DNA from: G038396625 sp038396625
GTDB taxonomy: Bacteria; Bacillota; Clostridia; Peptostreptococcales; Thermotaleaceae
Direction: 5' to 3'
Assembly: GCA_038396625.1 (NCBI GenBank)
Contig: CP121688.1
Location: 2,480,001 to 2,544,000, forward strand
DNA: 64,000 nucleotides
The position numbers and the translations under genes are program-made. Under the pieces are notes generated by a model. That model was given only the letters and a program-made list of their open reading frames with translations. It did not search any database and was not told the origin of the DNA. This document shows, piece by piece, positions 26,797 to 34,803 of the stretch. Positions within the stretch are counted from its first letter, which is position 1; every line of letters starts with the position of its first letter.

Positions 26797-27822
26797 TCAT
26801 TCACAAACTACAATCTTTAGTGCCTGCGACATTGGTGGTATGCTCATAGTCATAATATTACTGTGATACGCCTTTACTGATATATCTTCCTTTAATGCTT
26901 CCACTTTTAATGGATTCCCCTTTTCATCTATAATCTCTGTATCTTTAGAAACAGTAAGATACATCCCCTCTTGAATGTCCCCTACTAAAATTTTGATACT
27001 ATCTTTGCTATTTGATATTTTTGTTATTCTACCTTCTCTTAGATTTTGATTGGCTTCAATAGAATCAATGGCTTCTATTTTTTTCGCCACCGACTGGGCA
27101 GGAATACTTCTCGTAGTAGTAGGTCCATAAGATACCTTTAATTTCATTCCCTCTTGGATCTCTTCCTTTTTTACACCTATTAATTTTGTTTCTTCATCAA
27201 CAAATACCATCACCTGATCTAAATCTCCGTTAGTTCCAAGCTCTCCTTTTACTAAAAAGCCAATTTTCCCCTCTAAATTTTTTACTTCTTCCACCATTCC
27301 AACAATTTCAGGAAGCTGTATATTTTTTTCAGTGGATATTTTAATCACACCTGTCTCGTCCATAGAAACCTCTGCTTCTAGAAAATCTCTAAAGAAATTC
27401 ATAGGTACAAAAGACCTTCCATCTTTAATTTCTATATTTACGGGAATCGTCCTACCACCTTCAGTCACCATATTCTTATGATCTACTTGAATGCTCATGA
27501 TCTTCTTGCCTTGCTCTTTCACTAGAATTGTCCTTTGGGATTCTTCCCAGTTTATATGGTAACCTAAATTCTCTAAGACAGATGTCAAAGGAATCATGGT
27601 ACCCTTTTCAGCATGATAGGGTTTATTTTTACTAACATCTACTCCCTTGTTATTTACTTGTAGCACAAAATGGAAGTCATCTATGGCATCAATAGGCTGT
27701 GAAATAGGTATAGGTTGTATCAAATTTCTAGTAATCGTTCCTCCAACTTCTGCATTGACAATACTGCTAGAACACAGTACAAGTCCTGCCATCAATGTTA
27801 TGTATATTTTATTTCTTTTCAT
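26797..27822 (-). CDS. Secreted protein with copper amine oxidase N-terminal (stalk) domain
   Basis: 341 residues. A signal peptide of about 24 residues ends near SSIVNA. Residues about 50-150 match the copper amine oxidase N-terminal domain: VNNKGVDVSKNKPYHAEKGT, MIPLTSVLENLGYHINWEES, then GRSFVPMNFFRDFLEAEVS. This domain occurs in many clostridial surface proteins and has no oxidase activity. The remaining half has no recognised domain and may form beta strands. AGGAGG is upstream of the ATG. It is monocistronic before a strong terminator. Confidence 0.85.
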   Translation of the reverse strand: MKRNKIYITLMAGLVLCSSSIVNAEVGGTITRNLIQPIPISQPIDAIDDFHFVLQVNNKGVDVSKNKPYHAEKGTMIPLTSVLENLGYHINWEESQRTILVKEQGKKIMSIQVDHKNMVTEGGRTIPVNIEIKDGRSFVPMNFFRDFLEAEVSMDETGVIKISTEKNIQLPEIVGMVEEVKNLEGKIGFLVKGELGTNGDLDQVMVFVDEETKLIGVKKEEIQEGMKLKVSYGPTTTRSIPAQSVAKKIEAIDSIEANQNLREGRITKISNSKDSIKILVGDIQEGMYLTVSKDTEIIDEKGNPLKVEALKEDISVKAYHSNIMTMSIPPMSQALKIVVCE

Positions 27823-27944
27823 CTTGTCGTCCTCCTTATATTTTCTTTTACATTTAAGTTAGACGCAATTTCATAAAAAATGTTTCTTATTTGCTAAAGT
27901 ATTTTTTGGTAATTTTTAAGCTATTAGTATCGCATTTTTACGGA

Positions 27945-27951
27945 CATACTA
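27945..27951 (+). promoter_or_regulatory. Putative sigma-G type -10 element of the SASP gene
   Basis: CATACTA lies about 43 bases upstream of the SASP start and matches the CATNNTA -10 consensus of forespore sigma-G promoters. The -35 region (about 17 bases upstream) matches poorly. The assignment rests mainly on the gene it precedes. Confidence 0.4.
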
Positions 27952-27993
27952 TTTATATAAATATGAAAATCTTACTTGAGGAGCTGAATATGC

Positions 27994-28182
27994 ATGTCTA
28001 AAAATAGATTGGTTGTCCCTGAAGCGAGGTCAGCCTTAGAGCAATTCAAGGCGGAAATGGCAAAAGAATTAGGGGTCACAAATCATAATCCTATTGATTC
28101 TGGCTATATGGCTTCTTATCATACTGGCCAAATTACTAGAAAACTTGTAGAAATGGCAGAAAAACAATTAATTGGTCAATAA
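27994..28182 (+). CDS. Alpha/beta-type small acid-soluble spore protein
   Basis: 62 residues, the usual size. LVVPEARSALEQFKAEMAKELGV contains the region of the GPR protease cleavage site (conserved Glu before MA). The C-terminal GQITRKLVEMAEKQLIG is the second DNA-binding signature. These proteins coat and protect DNA in the spore and are broken down on germination. GAGGAG precedes the ATG. The central loop YMASYHTG differs from the common SRxNGxVGG, which is unusual but does not alter the call. Strong evidence that the organism forms spores. Confidence 0.93.
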   Translation: MSKNRLVVPEARSALEQFKAEMAKELGVTNHNPIDSGYMASYHTGQITRKLVEMAEKQLIGQ

Positions 28183-28474
28183 CACTTCTGTTTTTATATA
28201 TAAACTGAAACCTCTGAAAAATACACTAAAGATACTTCTTGATACTTTAATTTTCTAACCGATAGATTATTCCATATTCACTGACATATTCTATCGGTTT
28301 CATTATTTCACTACAAATTCTATAAGTATATCTTAGTGACACTGCTATATATCCTTGACCTAAAATATCCAATGTATCTATTACAGCTTTTGTAATATCT
28401 TCTTTTTATAAATTTAATCTACTTTATTTTTCAACATTATACCAATTTATGGATTTTTTCAATAAAATCACATT
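28183..28474. other. Region between SASP and Spo0E-like genes
   Basis: It holds a hairpin AACCGATAGA / TCTATCGGTT (28257-28266 with 28290-28299) that may terminate the SASP transcript. On the minus strand 28247-28406 is open for about 53 codons (KEDITKAVIDTLDILGQGYI, then MKPIEYVSEYGIIYRLEN) without a ribosome site; this may be a gene remnant. Confidence 0.4.
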
Positions 28475-28734
28475 AGTGCAGCAGATTAAATTTGAATACA
28501 CAAATGAAAAGAGGTATATATTATGGATGATCGCAAATCCGAATCATTAAAAGCTGAAATTGAAGAAACAAAGGTAAAACTCTATGCGTTAATTGCAGAA
28601 AAGCACGGTTATCTTCTTGACCCAGAGATCATTAAGTTAAGTCAATTACTAGATAAACTATTATCGCAATACGATAATATAAAAAAATAGAATCTTAACT
28701 AGTTTAAAATAAACACGATTTAATCTGCTGTACT
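28475..28734. repeat. 17-bp inverted repeats bracketing the Spo0E-like gene
   Basis: AGTGCAGCAGATTAAAT (28475-28491) recurs as its reverse complement with one mismatch at 28718-28734. The 260-bp unit between contains only the Spo0E-like gene. A further partial copy of the outer half lies near 28409. The arrangement could be a small mobile unit, a large transcript stem or a regulatory pair. Confidence 0.6.
28523..28690 (+). CDS. Spo0E-like sporulation regulatory phosphatase
   Basis: 55 residues, the usual size for this family. The pattern EIEETKVKLYALIAEKHGYL, then DPEIIKLSQLLDKLLSQY carries the Spo0E signature SQxLDxL, in which the Ser-Gln-x-x-Asp residues form the active surface. The family dephosphorylates Spo0A~P and so delays sporulation. 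GAGG lies upstream of the ATG. It sits near a SASP gene and inside an inverted-repeat unit. Confidence 0.85.
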   Translation: MDDRKSESLKAEIEETKVKLYALIAEKHGYLLDPEIIKLSQLLDKLLSQYDNIKK

Positions 28735-28778
28735 TTCTACCTTCTTTTCAATCAAAAAGAGAGCTTATGCTCCCTTTC

Positions 28779-28946
28779 TTACTTGTTATTCTTATTTGTT
28801 GGGTTTACAATAATAATTTTGTCTTCAATATCACCTACATCATTATCTCCTATTGTTCTACGTTTCGGTTCTATATTATAAATTTCTCCATATTCTCCTT
28901 CTGGTGATTCCAGAACTATTTTTCTTCTATGATTATCCTTTTTCAT
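28779..28946 (-). CDS. Very small protein, unknown function
   Basis: 55 residues starting at an ATG with GAGGTGACGAT directly upstream, a good ribosome site. The sequence is hydrophilic with no membrane segment; motifs visible are RRKIVLESPEGEYGEIYNIE and GDNDVGDIEDKIIIVNP. The frame is closed by TAA. A short hairpin (AGAGAGC/GCTCCCT) follows. I do not recognise a family; its opposite orientation separates it from the Spo0E-like gene. Confidence 0.6.
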   Translation of the reverse strand: MKKDNHRRKIVLESPEGEYGEIYNIEPKRRTIGDNDVGDIEDKIIIVNPTNKNNK

Positions 28947-29066
28947 ATCGTCACCTCACTATTATTATTTGATTGAAGAAACGATGCTATTCAAGAATAC
29001 TTTGTATAAAATAACGGCTTCACCTTACATTTTCATTCATAGGATTGATGATTATTTTTTCTTTTA

Positions 29067-29288
29067 TCAATTTATTGTCAAAGACTTTATTATTCTATTA
29101 ACCACATGAATATTCGCAACTAAAAATAGTGCAAAAAACAAGCTATAGACAATGATTATTTTAGATATATTATTCCATAAAACATCATGTTTTTGATAAA
29201 ATTCAAGTAATGATTCACTAATTGCATCCATAGCGCAATTTTTTTTTCTATTTAGAGCATTTTTACATGCATGAATAATTCCAATCAT
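29067..29288 (-). CDS. Small single-pass membrane protein
   Basis: 73 residues from the ATG at 29288, which has AGGAGGAG upstream; the frame continues upstream without a better start. One membrane segment lies near residues 46-62 (IIIVYSLFFALFLVANI). The N-terminal part carries two Cys and basic residues (HACKNALNRKKNC). I do not recognise a family. Confidence 0.6.
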   Translation of the reverse strand: MIGIIHACKNALNRKKNCAMDAISESLLEFYQKHDVLWNNISKIIIVYSLFFALFLVANIHVVNRIIKSLTIN

Positions 29289-29644
29289 AATCTCTCCTCC
29301 TATGTAGATTACCATTTCTACATAAAAGGAAAATATCCTACATAAATCGTCCGCAAGTTTCGACATTGCGAGTCTACCTTCTTAAAATACTATTCCCTAG
29401 TCCTATTCTCTTCTCTGATTTCATCTCCTTTAATAAACTTAAACATTTTTGTTCTTTTTCTTTTTAGCAAAAGTCAGCCGCGCATCTAAAGCAATGGAAA
29501 GAAATGCTGGTGACAATAATTTTCAACGCATTTCCTATTCGTTGATACATGAATAATTTCCCTAAAAATAAAGGATTTTTTTTATGCATATTGAATAAAT
29601 CTAATTACATAGTATGTTCCAAAACACAAAAGGACGGTGACAAC
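29289..29644. other. Gap with a possible gene tail
   Basis: About 355 bp. On the plus strand 29470-29556 reads KVSRASKAMERNAGDNNF... to a stop, which looks like a detached protein C-terminus without a start or ribosome site. A frame starting at 29549 runs into the MBL gene but has no ribosome site. Nothing else was recognised. Confidence 0.35.
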
Positions 29645-30538
29645 ATGGCTTCTTCTCTTATATCTATTGATACAGTTGACGAAATAAAAATTACAACCCT
29701 TATTGAAAATCAAGCAGGCTTTGGTACTTCTTTGCTAGCACAGCATGGTCTTTCTTTTCTGCTAGATATTTTATCAGGAAACACACAAAAAAGAATCCTC
29801 TTCGATACAGGCGCATCGGCAAAACCTATTCTGCATAATATGAATATGCTTGGCATGAATCCTAAAAGTATCGACATGATTTATCTATCTCATTGCCATT
29901 ATGATCATACAACCGGTCTTGCTGAAATACTCCAAGCAATTGATAAGGAGGTTCCTATTGTCTCCCACTCCTCCTTATTTCGAGGACATTATACAATCAA
30001 ACCCTATCTTAAAAACATTGGTGTATCCTATGAAAACCGCAAAGAGCAAATCCATAAGTATAAGGGAAAATTTATATTTGTAAATACGCCTTTTGCTTTA
30101 ATGAAAGGTGTTATTTCTACGGGAGAAATCGAAAGGGTTACTGAATTTGAAGAACAAAATGTATCTTCTGTATACACTACCCATCAAGGAGAACTTGTTC
30201 TAGATAAAATGTTAGATGACCAATCTCTAGTAATACATCTTAAGGATAAAGGTTTATTAATTATATCTGGATGTAGTCATGCGGGAATTATTAATATCAT
30301 AAAACATTCTATCAAAATTACAGGTATTCATAAAATTTATGGTATCATTGGAGGACTTCATCTTGCAAAAGCTGATGATCCTTTCATTAGACTGACTGCT
30401 GATGCACTCTTAAAAATCCAGCCTCAACTACTTGCAATAGGTCATTGTACCGGTTTTAAAGCACTCTGTCATTTAAACAAGATATTTGGTGATCAATTAG
30501 AGCCCTTGTATGCTGGAAAGCAATTACATTTTAAATAA
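29645..30538 (+). CDS. MBL-fold metallo-hydrolase (COG1237-like)
   Basis: 297 residues from the ATG at 29645, preceded by AGGACGGTG. The metallo-beta-lactamase motif is SHCHYDHTTG; further family motifs are LFDTGASAKPILHNM, IISGCSHAGIINII and IGGLHLA. It groups with proteins annotated as 7,8-dihydropterin-6-yl-methyl-4-(beta-D-ribofuranosyl)aminobenzene 5'-phosphate synthase, whose role in bacteria is unclear. It probably binds two metals. It is monocistronic. Confidence 0.88.
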   Translation: MASSLISIDTVDEIKITTLIENQAGFGTSLLAQHGLSFLLDILSGNTQKRILFDTGASAKPILHNMNMLGMNPKSIDMIYLSHCHYDHTTGLAEILQAIDKEVPIVSHSSLFRGHYTIKPYLKNIGVSYENRKEQIHKYKGKFIFVNTPFALMKGVISTGEIERVTEFEEQNVSSVYTTHQGELVLDKMLDDQSLVIHLKDKGLLIISGCSHAGIINIIKHSIKITGIHKIYGIIGGLHLAKADDPFIRLTADALLKIQPQLLAIGHCTGFKALCHLNKIFGDQLEPLYAGKQLHFK

Positions 30539-30696
30539 TTAAAAAATAGGATTACTTCTGATCTTATCCATATGCAGTATGGTAATTCATTGTATGCGAA
30601 TTGTTCGTTTTCTGTCTATTTCTAGAGGATTTTAGCATAATACTGTAGAATATGGAAATCAAATACAAATACCATTCAATGAGGAGGATTTTCTTT

Positions 30697-31261
30697 ATGA
30701 AAGGTTTAGTTTTTACCAGTCTAAATCACGTCGAACTACAAGAAGTAGAAAAACCTGTAGTGCTAAATGATACAGATAGATGCTATTATCCGTATTACAT
30801 TAACAAGCATTTGTGGCAGTGATATTCATTTAGTCCATGGACATATCCCAACCACGCCTGGATATGTTCTAGGTCATGAGTATGTAGGTGTGGTTGAAGA
30901 AGTAGGAAAATCAGTAAAAAGTATCAAGGTCGGTCAAAGAGTAGCCGGCCCAGCTGCTCCTTATTGTGGTCACTGTACAAATTGTAAAGCAGGTCATATT
31001 GAACATTGTTTATATGGTGGAGTTCACGGTAGTGATGCTGAATTTGGAAATCCCTCTGGTGCGCATAGTGAGTTTATTCGAGTACCATTTGCTCACAATG
31101 TCCTATTACCTATTCCTGATCTTCTTCTTATGATTCAAATCGGTAAAATTCATCTTTCACCAATAATCACTCATCGAATGCAACTAGACGATATTGAAAA
31201 GGCTTTTGAATTATTTCAAAATAGAAAAGAAAATGTTATTAAAATTGCTATAAAACCATAA
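30697..31261 (+). pseudogene. Zinc-dependent alcohol dehydrogenase, frameshifted and deleted
   Basis: The start MKGLVFTSLNHVELQEVEKP has an AGGAGG ribosome site, but the frame breaks after codon 28. The 4 bases AGAT are tandemly repeated at 30774-30781; removing one copy restores LNDTDAIIRITLTSICGSDI. In the other frame the catalytic zinc residues (CGSDIHLVHG, GHEYVG) and the structural zinc Cys (CGHCTNCKAGHIEHC) follow. After LLPIPD the sequence jumps to the last 45 residues (MQLDDIEKAFELFQNRK), so the NAD-binding Rossmann domain of about 150 residues is deleted. The protein cannot be functional. Confidence 0.88.
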
Positions 31262-31423
31262 AAGCTGGTGTTGAAATTTAATGATAAACTGAAAAATTCG
31301 AGAAAAATGTGGTGCATACTTCTTGTATAAAGAAAATCCCACCAAAGTCGTGGGATTCTTCATTTATTAAGAGATAAAATCCATAGATAGAAAGTAGCCA
31401 ACATAGCTACGCTTACTTATTCT

Positions 31424-31645
31424 CTATAAATCCATATGATTTAAAAGCTCTTTTAACTTTTTCAATTCTTCTACTGTTAATGTAATACCTTTACCCATCT
31501 TTTCATGATCTGGTGCCCAATCGCGCAAATCATACTTGGGTTCTCTTCCATTCCAGCTAATCACATTTAGTTCCTTTTTCCACCCTTTTCCTCCTGTAGA
31601 TATTTCCCCTAGTGTTTGAATAATTTCATATTTAATATCTGCCAT
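31424..31645 (-). CDS. YdbC-family PC4-like single-stranded DNA-binding protein
   Basis: 73 residues, the full family length. The sequence ADIKYEIIQTLGEISTGGKG, then WKKELNVISWNGREPKYDLR and APDHEKMGKGITLT matches the YdbC/PC4 family, whose Lactococcus member binds single-stranded DNA as a dimer. AGGAGG precedes the ATG. A likely role is in transcription or DNA repair. Confidence 0.88.
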   Translation of the reverse strand: MADIKYEIIQTLGEISTGGKGWKKELNVISWNGREPKYDLRDWAPDHEKMGKGITLTVEELKKLKELLNHMDL

Positions 31646-31692
31646 ATTTTTATTCCTCCTTCAGTCGTGTATACGCAGCAAGTGTTTAGCTA

Positions 31693-32640
31693 TTATCTAA
31701 TTACAATCATTACTCCTGTTAAAAGGATTTGTGGCATATTCATTAGTACAAAATTTTTAACAGATAAAACAAAGGTTTCACTTTTAATCTGCTTTTCATG
31801 AAATATTCTTATATTTTTATTGACTGGAATTAGTGTAAGCAATGCCAATAGAGTCGTTATTGGCGCAATCCTTAATACGAGTAAAATAATAATATCTATA
31901 TAGCCAATATAATAAAGTATTCTAAATAACGTCAGCGCTCTCTTTTTTCCTAAATAGTAAGGAAGGGTATAGCGCTTGTTTATGATATCTTCTTCAATAT
32001 CACAAATATTATTAGCTAGCATGATATTCGCTATTCCGCTCATAGTGGGCAAGGAAATTAAAAAGATATAAAATATTTCTAATACATTGATGCTTACATT
32101 TATCATGTGATTTTTATATATCAAAGCAACAATATTTTGATCATATATATGGATATAAATAGACAAAAACATAATAACAAACCCCATAAATACCCCAGAA
32201 AATATCTCTCCTAAGGGCATACGAGAAATTGGAATAGGTCCGAATGTATAAAAGATACCTACCAAAAACGAAATTACGCCAATGAAAAGTACGATTATAT
32301 TTGTGTTGATTGTGAGCAGCACACCCAATAACATTGCAATAATTAATAAAGTAAATATTATGGCTAAGGCTGTGGATTCCTTGATATTATGTTTTAGCAT
32401 TGCATTTTTATTTAGATAATTATACCCACTGGTCTCTTGAGCCTTCTTATAGTCAATATAATTATTGATAGCCGTTGTAGCCATATCAAATGCCAATAAG
32501 GATATACACATAATAATAAAGTTGTGGAGTTTAAAGCTGTTATACCGATACAAGGCATATACCGTCCCTAATGAAAAAGGGATTACACTAGCAAGTTTTG
32601 TTTGTATTTCAACAAATCGAAAAAAACTCTTTAAAGACAA
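31693..32640 (-). CDS. UbiA-family prenyltransferase (MenA-like)
   Basis: 315 residues with about nine membrane segments. The two Asp-rich regions are present as NNYIDYKKA and NNICDIEEDI, after the KLASVIPFSLGTVYALY start typical of MenA. The first lacks the usual ND pair of NDxxDxxxD (it is NNYIDYK), so the active-site composition deserves attention. The family joins prenyl chains to aromatic acceptors such as 1,4-dihydroxy-2-naphthoate. GGAGG lies 8 bases before TTG 32640; the ATG at 32655 overlaps that site, so TTG is preferred. No other men genes are nearby. Confidence 0.85.
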   Translation of the reverse strand: MSLKSFFRFVEIQTKLASVIPFSLGTVYALYRYNSFKLHNFIIMCISLLAFDMATTAINNYIDYKKAQETSGYNYLNKNAMLKHNIKESTALAIIFTLLIIAMLLGVLLTINTNIIVLFIGVISFLVGIFYTFGPIPISRMPLGEIFSGVFMGFVIMFLSIYIHIYDQNIVALIYKNHMINVSINVLEIFYIFLISLPTMSGIANIMLANNICDIEEDIINKRYTLPYYLGKKRALTLFRILYYIGYIDIIILLVLRIAPITTLLALLTLIPVNKNIRIFHEKQIKSETFVLSVKNFVLMNMPQILLTGVMIVIR

Positions 32641-33019
32641 TTTGTATACCTCCATTTAAATAAGCATTTTATCAGATATACTATGCTGGGTTTTAGGTGT
32701 TCATCTGTTTCTAGATTTTCTTCTTTAATGTTATTATATCATATGGCGATTCTTTTTTAAAAATAGAAAAATCCTATGCTAATATGTTAACGGCAAACTT
32801 TTTGTTTGTCTTAGAAAAATAAATTTATAAATAGTAGATTTTATATACTTCTACGATTTGAGCATCTAACCGTTCTTATAATTAATACCTTCTATATAAA
32901 CTTTATAAACCTTTCATCATTAAGTATAACTAAAATTCAAATGAAGTTTTAACTCCACCTGAATTTTAAACAAGGATGCTTCTCCAAGTCTTCTGTAGAA
33001 CTGCTTTTTTATAATATGT
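32641..33019. other. AT-rich gap without recognised features
   Basis: About 380 bp. No convincing coding frame, tRNA or terminator was seen on either strand. The upstream region of the UbiA gene lies here. Confidence 0.4.
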
Positions 33020-33424
33020 CTATTCTATATTAATTATCCAATTCCCATTCATCACAAAGTCAGGATATGTTATTTCAATATGAGTGGTATCGATATCTTT
33101 GTCAAATTCTAAATTGACGATTGCTTTATTGCCATCAAATTCAGCAGATATTTTTTCCATGTCAGAACTGTAAAAATTAAAGGATCTTATATTAATGTTT
33201 TCGTTCCCATCAGTATTTAATTCAAACTCTACTTCAGCAGATGTTGGGGATATTCTTGTAATCTTTTTAACAATAGCCTTTTGGATAGTAAAATCAATTT
33301 CTTTGTTTAAAGTTATTTCCTTCAGAAATATCATCAGCATACACTGCAGTTATACTGAGCAAACATACACAAGCAGCAACTGCATATGGCAAGTTTTTTC
33401 TACGCTTAATCTTTTTACAGTTGC
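33020..33424 (-). pseudogene. Remnant of a DUF4179-like anti-sigma or surface protein
   Basis: Upstream, one frame reads KIKRRKNLPYAVAACVCLL, a basic stretch then a membrane segment, to ADDISEG and stops at QRN. About 15 codons later the neighbouring frame continues with ITLNKEIDFTIQKAIVKK and runs 100 residues to a stop at 33020. A single-base frameshift near 33315-33345 joins the two. No start codon exists, since the frame is closed by TGA just before 33460, so the 5' end is also lost. The order (membrane segment, then beta-rich outer domain) recalls DUF4179 proteins; this identity is tentative. Confidence 0.6.
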
Positions 33425-33453
33425 TTACAATACATGGAATAGCTGTCCCTTCT

Positions 33454-34800
33454 CTAAAGCTGACTCGATTTCATGCCCATGTATTTCTTCAATTCCTGCA
33501 TTTTGGAGTTCTTCTCTTCCCCACATAATATAAACTCTAGGGGTCCATGCTGATTTTTAAAGAAAAAATACTTTAAAAATTCAAAAGAAGGTTTATCAAT
33601 ATGATGAAAATCTTCTACGCATACAACCATAGGCCGAATAGTTGCTAATAGATTCAACAAATGTTCTAAAGCATTGAATACTCTGATTTTTTCTGATTGC
33701 ATACTTAATAAATCCTTAACAATTAGATTTTTATTGATACTTAGTACCTTCGCTTGTATTCTCAAAATATCCTGCCAGTAATAGAATTCTAACTTCTGTA
33801 GCTCTTGATTACCGTAACTGATAAAGATTTTCTCAACTAAATTTGAAATCCAATAATAACCGATATTCTCTAATGGGTAGCAATTATTCGTGATGGTTAT
33901 TTTATTTTTTTGTGTGCTTAAAACTTTCTTTTTCTTGTTGAAATCTTCCATATGGTTAAATAAAACATGAACATTACGATGGATTTGCCAATCTGTAGAT
34001 TTTTTTTCTAGGATTTCAAATTTATTAAAAGACCCACTGCATTTTTTAATTTTATCATAAATTTTTTTTGTAGATTCCATAGGACTTACATTTAGTTCTT
34101 CTCTTAAAACCGTACAGCACCTTTCGTATTGGCTTAAAGCCGCATCCCGATCTCCTAGCTTTATATAGATATTGATTAGTTCTACATAAAGCTCTTCTTT
34201 TAGCGGATTGAACAGCAACATTTCTTCTAAGAGATGAATTGCCTTATCATATTGGGCATTTGTCTTATATAGATAGGTTAGTTTATGTAGTACATCTATA
34301 TAATTTCTTTGAAATTTTTCTCTCTCATAAAAAATCCAGTCATTAAACTCTATACACCTTTTTAGATAAAATTCTTCTAAAAACTCCCCTGCATAAAGCT
34401 GTTTTATACGTTCTAATTCATTAATGTAACTATTCAAATCTCTTTCTTCTATAGTTTCTAAGAGATCATTCATTTCAAAAACATCTATATATACACTTGC
34501 CTTACCGCTTACCATACAAGTATCCTTATCACTAATCAAAATATCTTCACCCTGTTCATCCTTGTTAATAATTTTCCTAAGGGTCCACAGGTTATATCTT
34601 AAATTATAGCGTGCAGAATCTATATTACTACCATCCCAAAAATACGCAGCCAGTTTGTCTCGACTAAACTTTTTACCTTTGTTTACTGCTAAAAAGCACA
34701 GTAGTCCTAATGCTTTATTGCTTAACTTTTCAGTTATACTTTTTCCATCCCAGTAGATTTTTAAATTGCCTAGTATATATATCTCTAACCTAACCAACAA
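33454..34800 (-). CDS. SARP/BTAD-family transcriptional regulator, probably 3'-truncated
   Basis: 448 residues. The first 95 are an OmpR-type winged helix (IYILGNLKIYWDGKSITEKL, LLCFLAVNKGKKFSRDKLAA). The BTAD helical repeat domain follows to about residue 245 (YIDVLHKLTYLYKTNAQYDK, NVSPMESTKKIYDKIKKC). The last part holds MVVCVEDFHHIDKPSFEFLK, which looks like the Walker B of the NTPase domain found in full-length AfsR-like proteins, but I see no Walker A. The protein ends abruptly where the 33020 remnant begins, suggesting loss of the 3' end. The start is TTG (34800 or 34797), with AAGGGTGA overlapping the amidohydrolase stop. Confidence 0.75.
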   Translation of the reverse strand: MLVRLEIYILGNLKIYWDGKSITEKLSNKALGLLCFLAVNKGKKFSRDKLAAYFWDGSNIDSARYNLRYNLWTLRKIINKDEQGEDILISDKDTCMVSGKASVYIDVFEMNDLLETIEERDLNSYINELERIKQLYAGEFLEEFYLKRCIEFNDWIFYEREKFQRNYIDVLHKLTYLYKTNAQYDKAIHLLEEMLLFNPLKEELYVELINIYIKLGDRDAALSQYERCCTVLREELNVSPMESTKKIYDKIKKCSGSFNKFEILEKKSTDWQIHRNVHVLFNHMEDFNKKKKVLSTQKNKITITNNCYPLENIGYYWISNLVEKIFISYGNQELQKLEFYYWQDILRIQAKVLSINKNLIVKDLLSMQSEKIRVFNALEHLLNLLATIRPMVVCVEDFHHIDKPSFEFLKYFFFKNQHGPLEFILCGEEKNSKMQELKKYMGMKSSQL

Positions 34801-34803
34801 TTA

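Noticed and set aside
28247..28406. Possible 53-codon minus-strand gene between SASP and Spo0E-like genes
   Set aside because: No ATG near its start and no ribosome site; kept only as a possible remnant.
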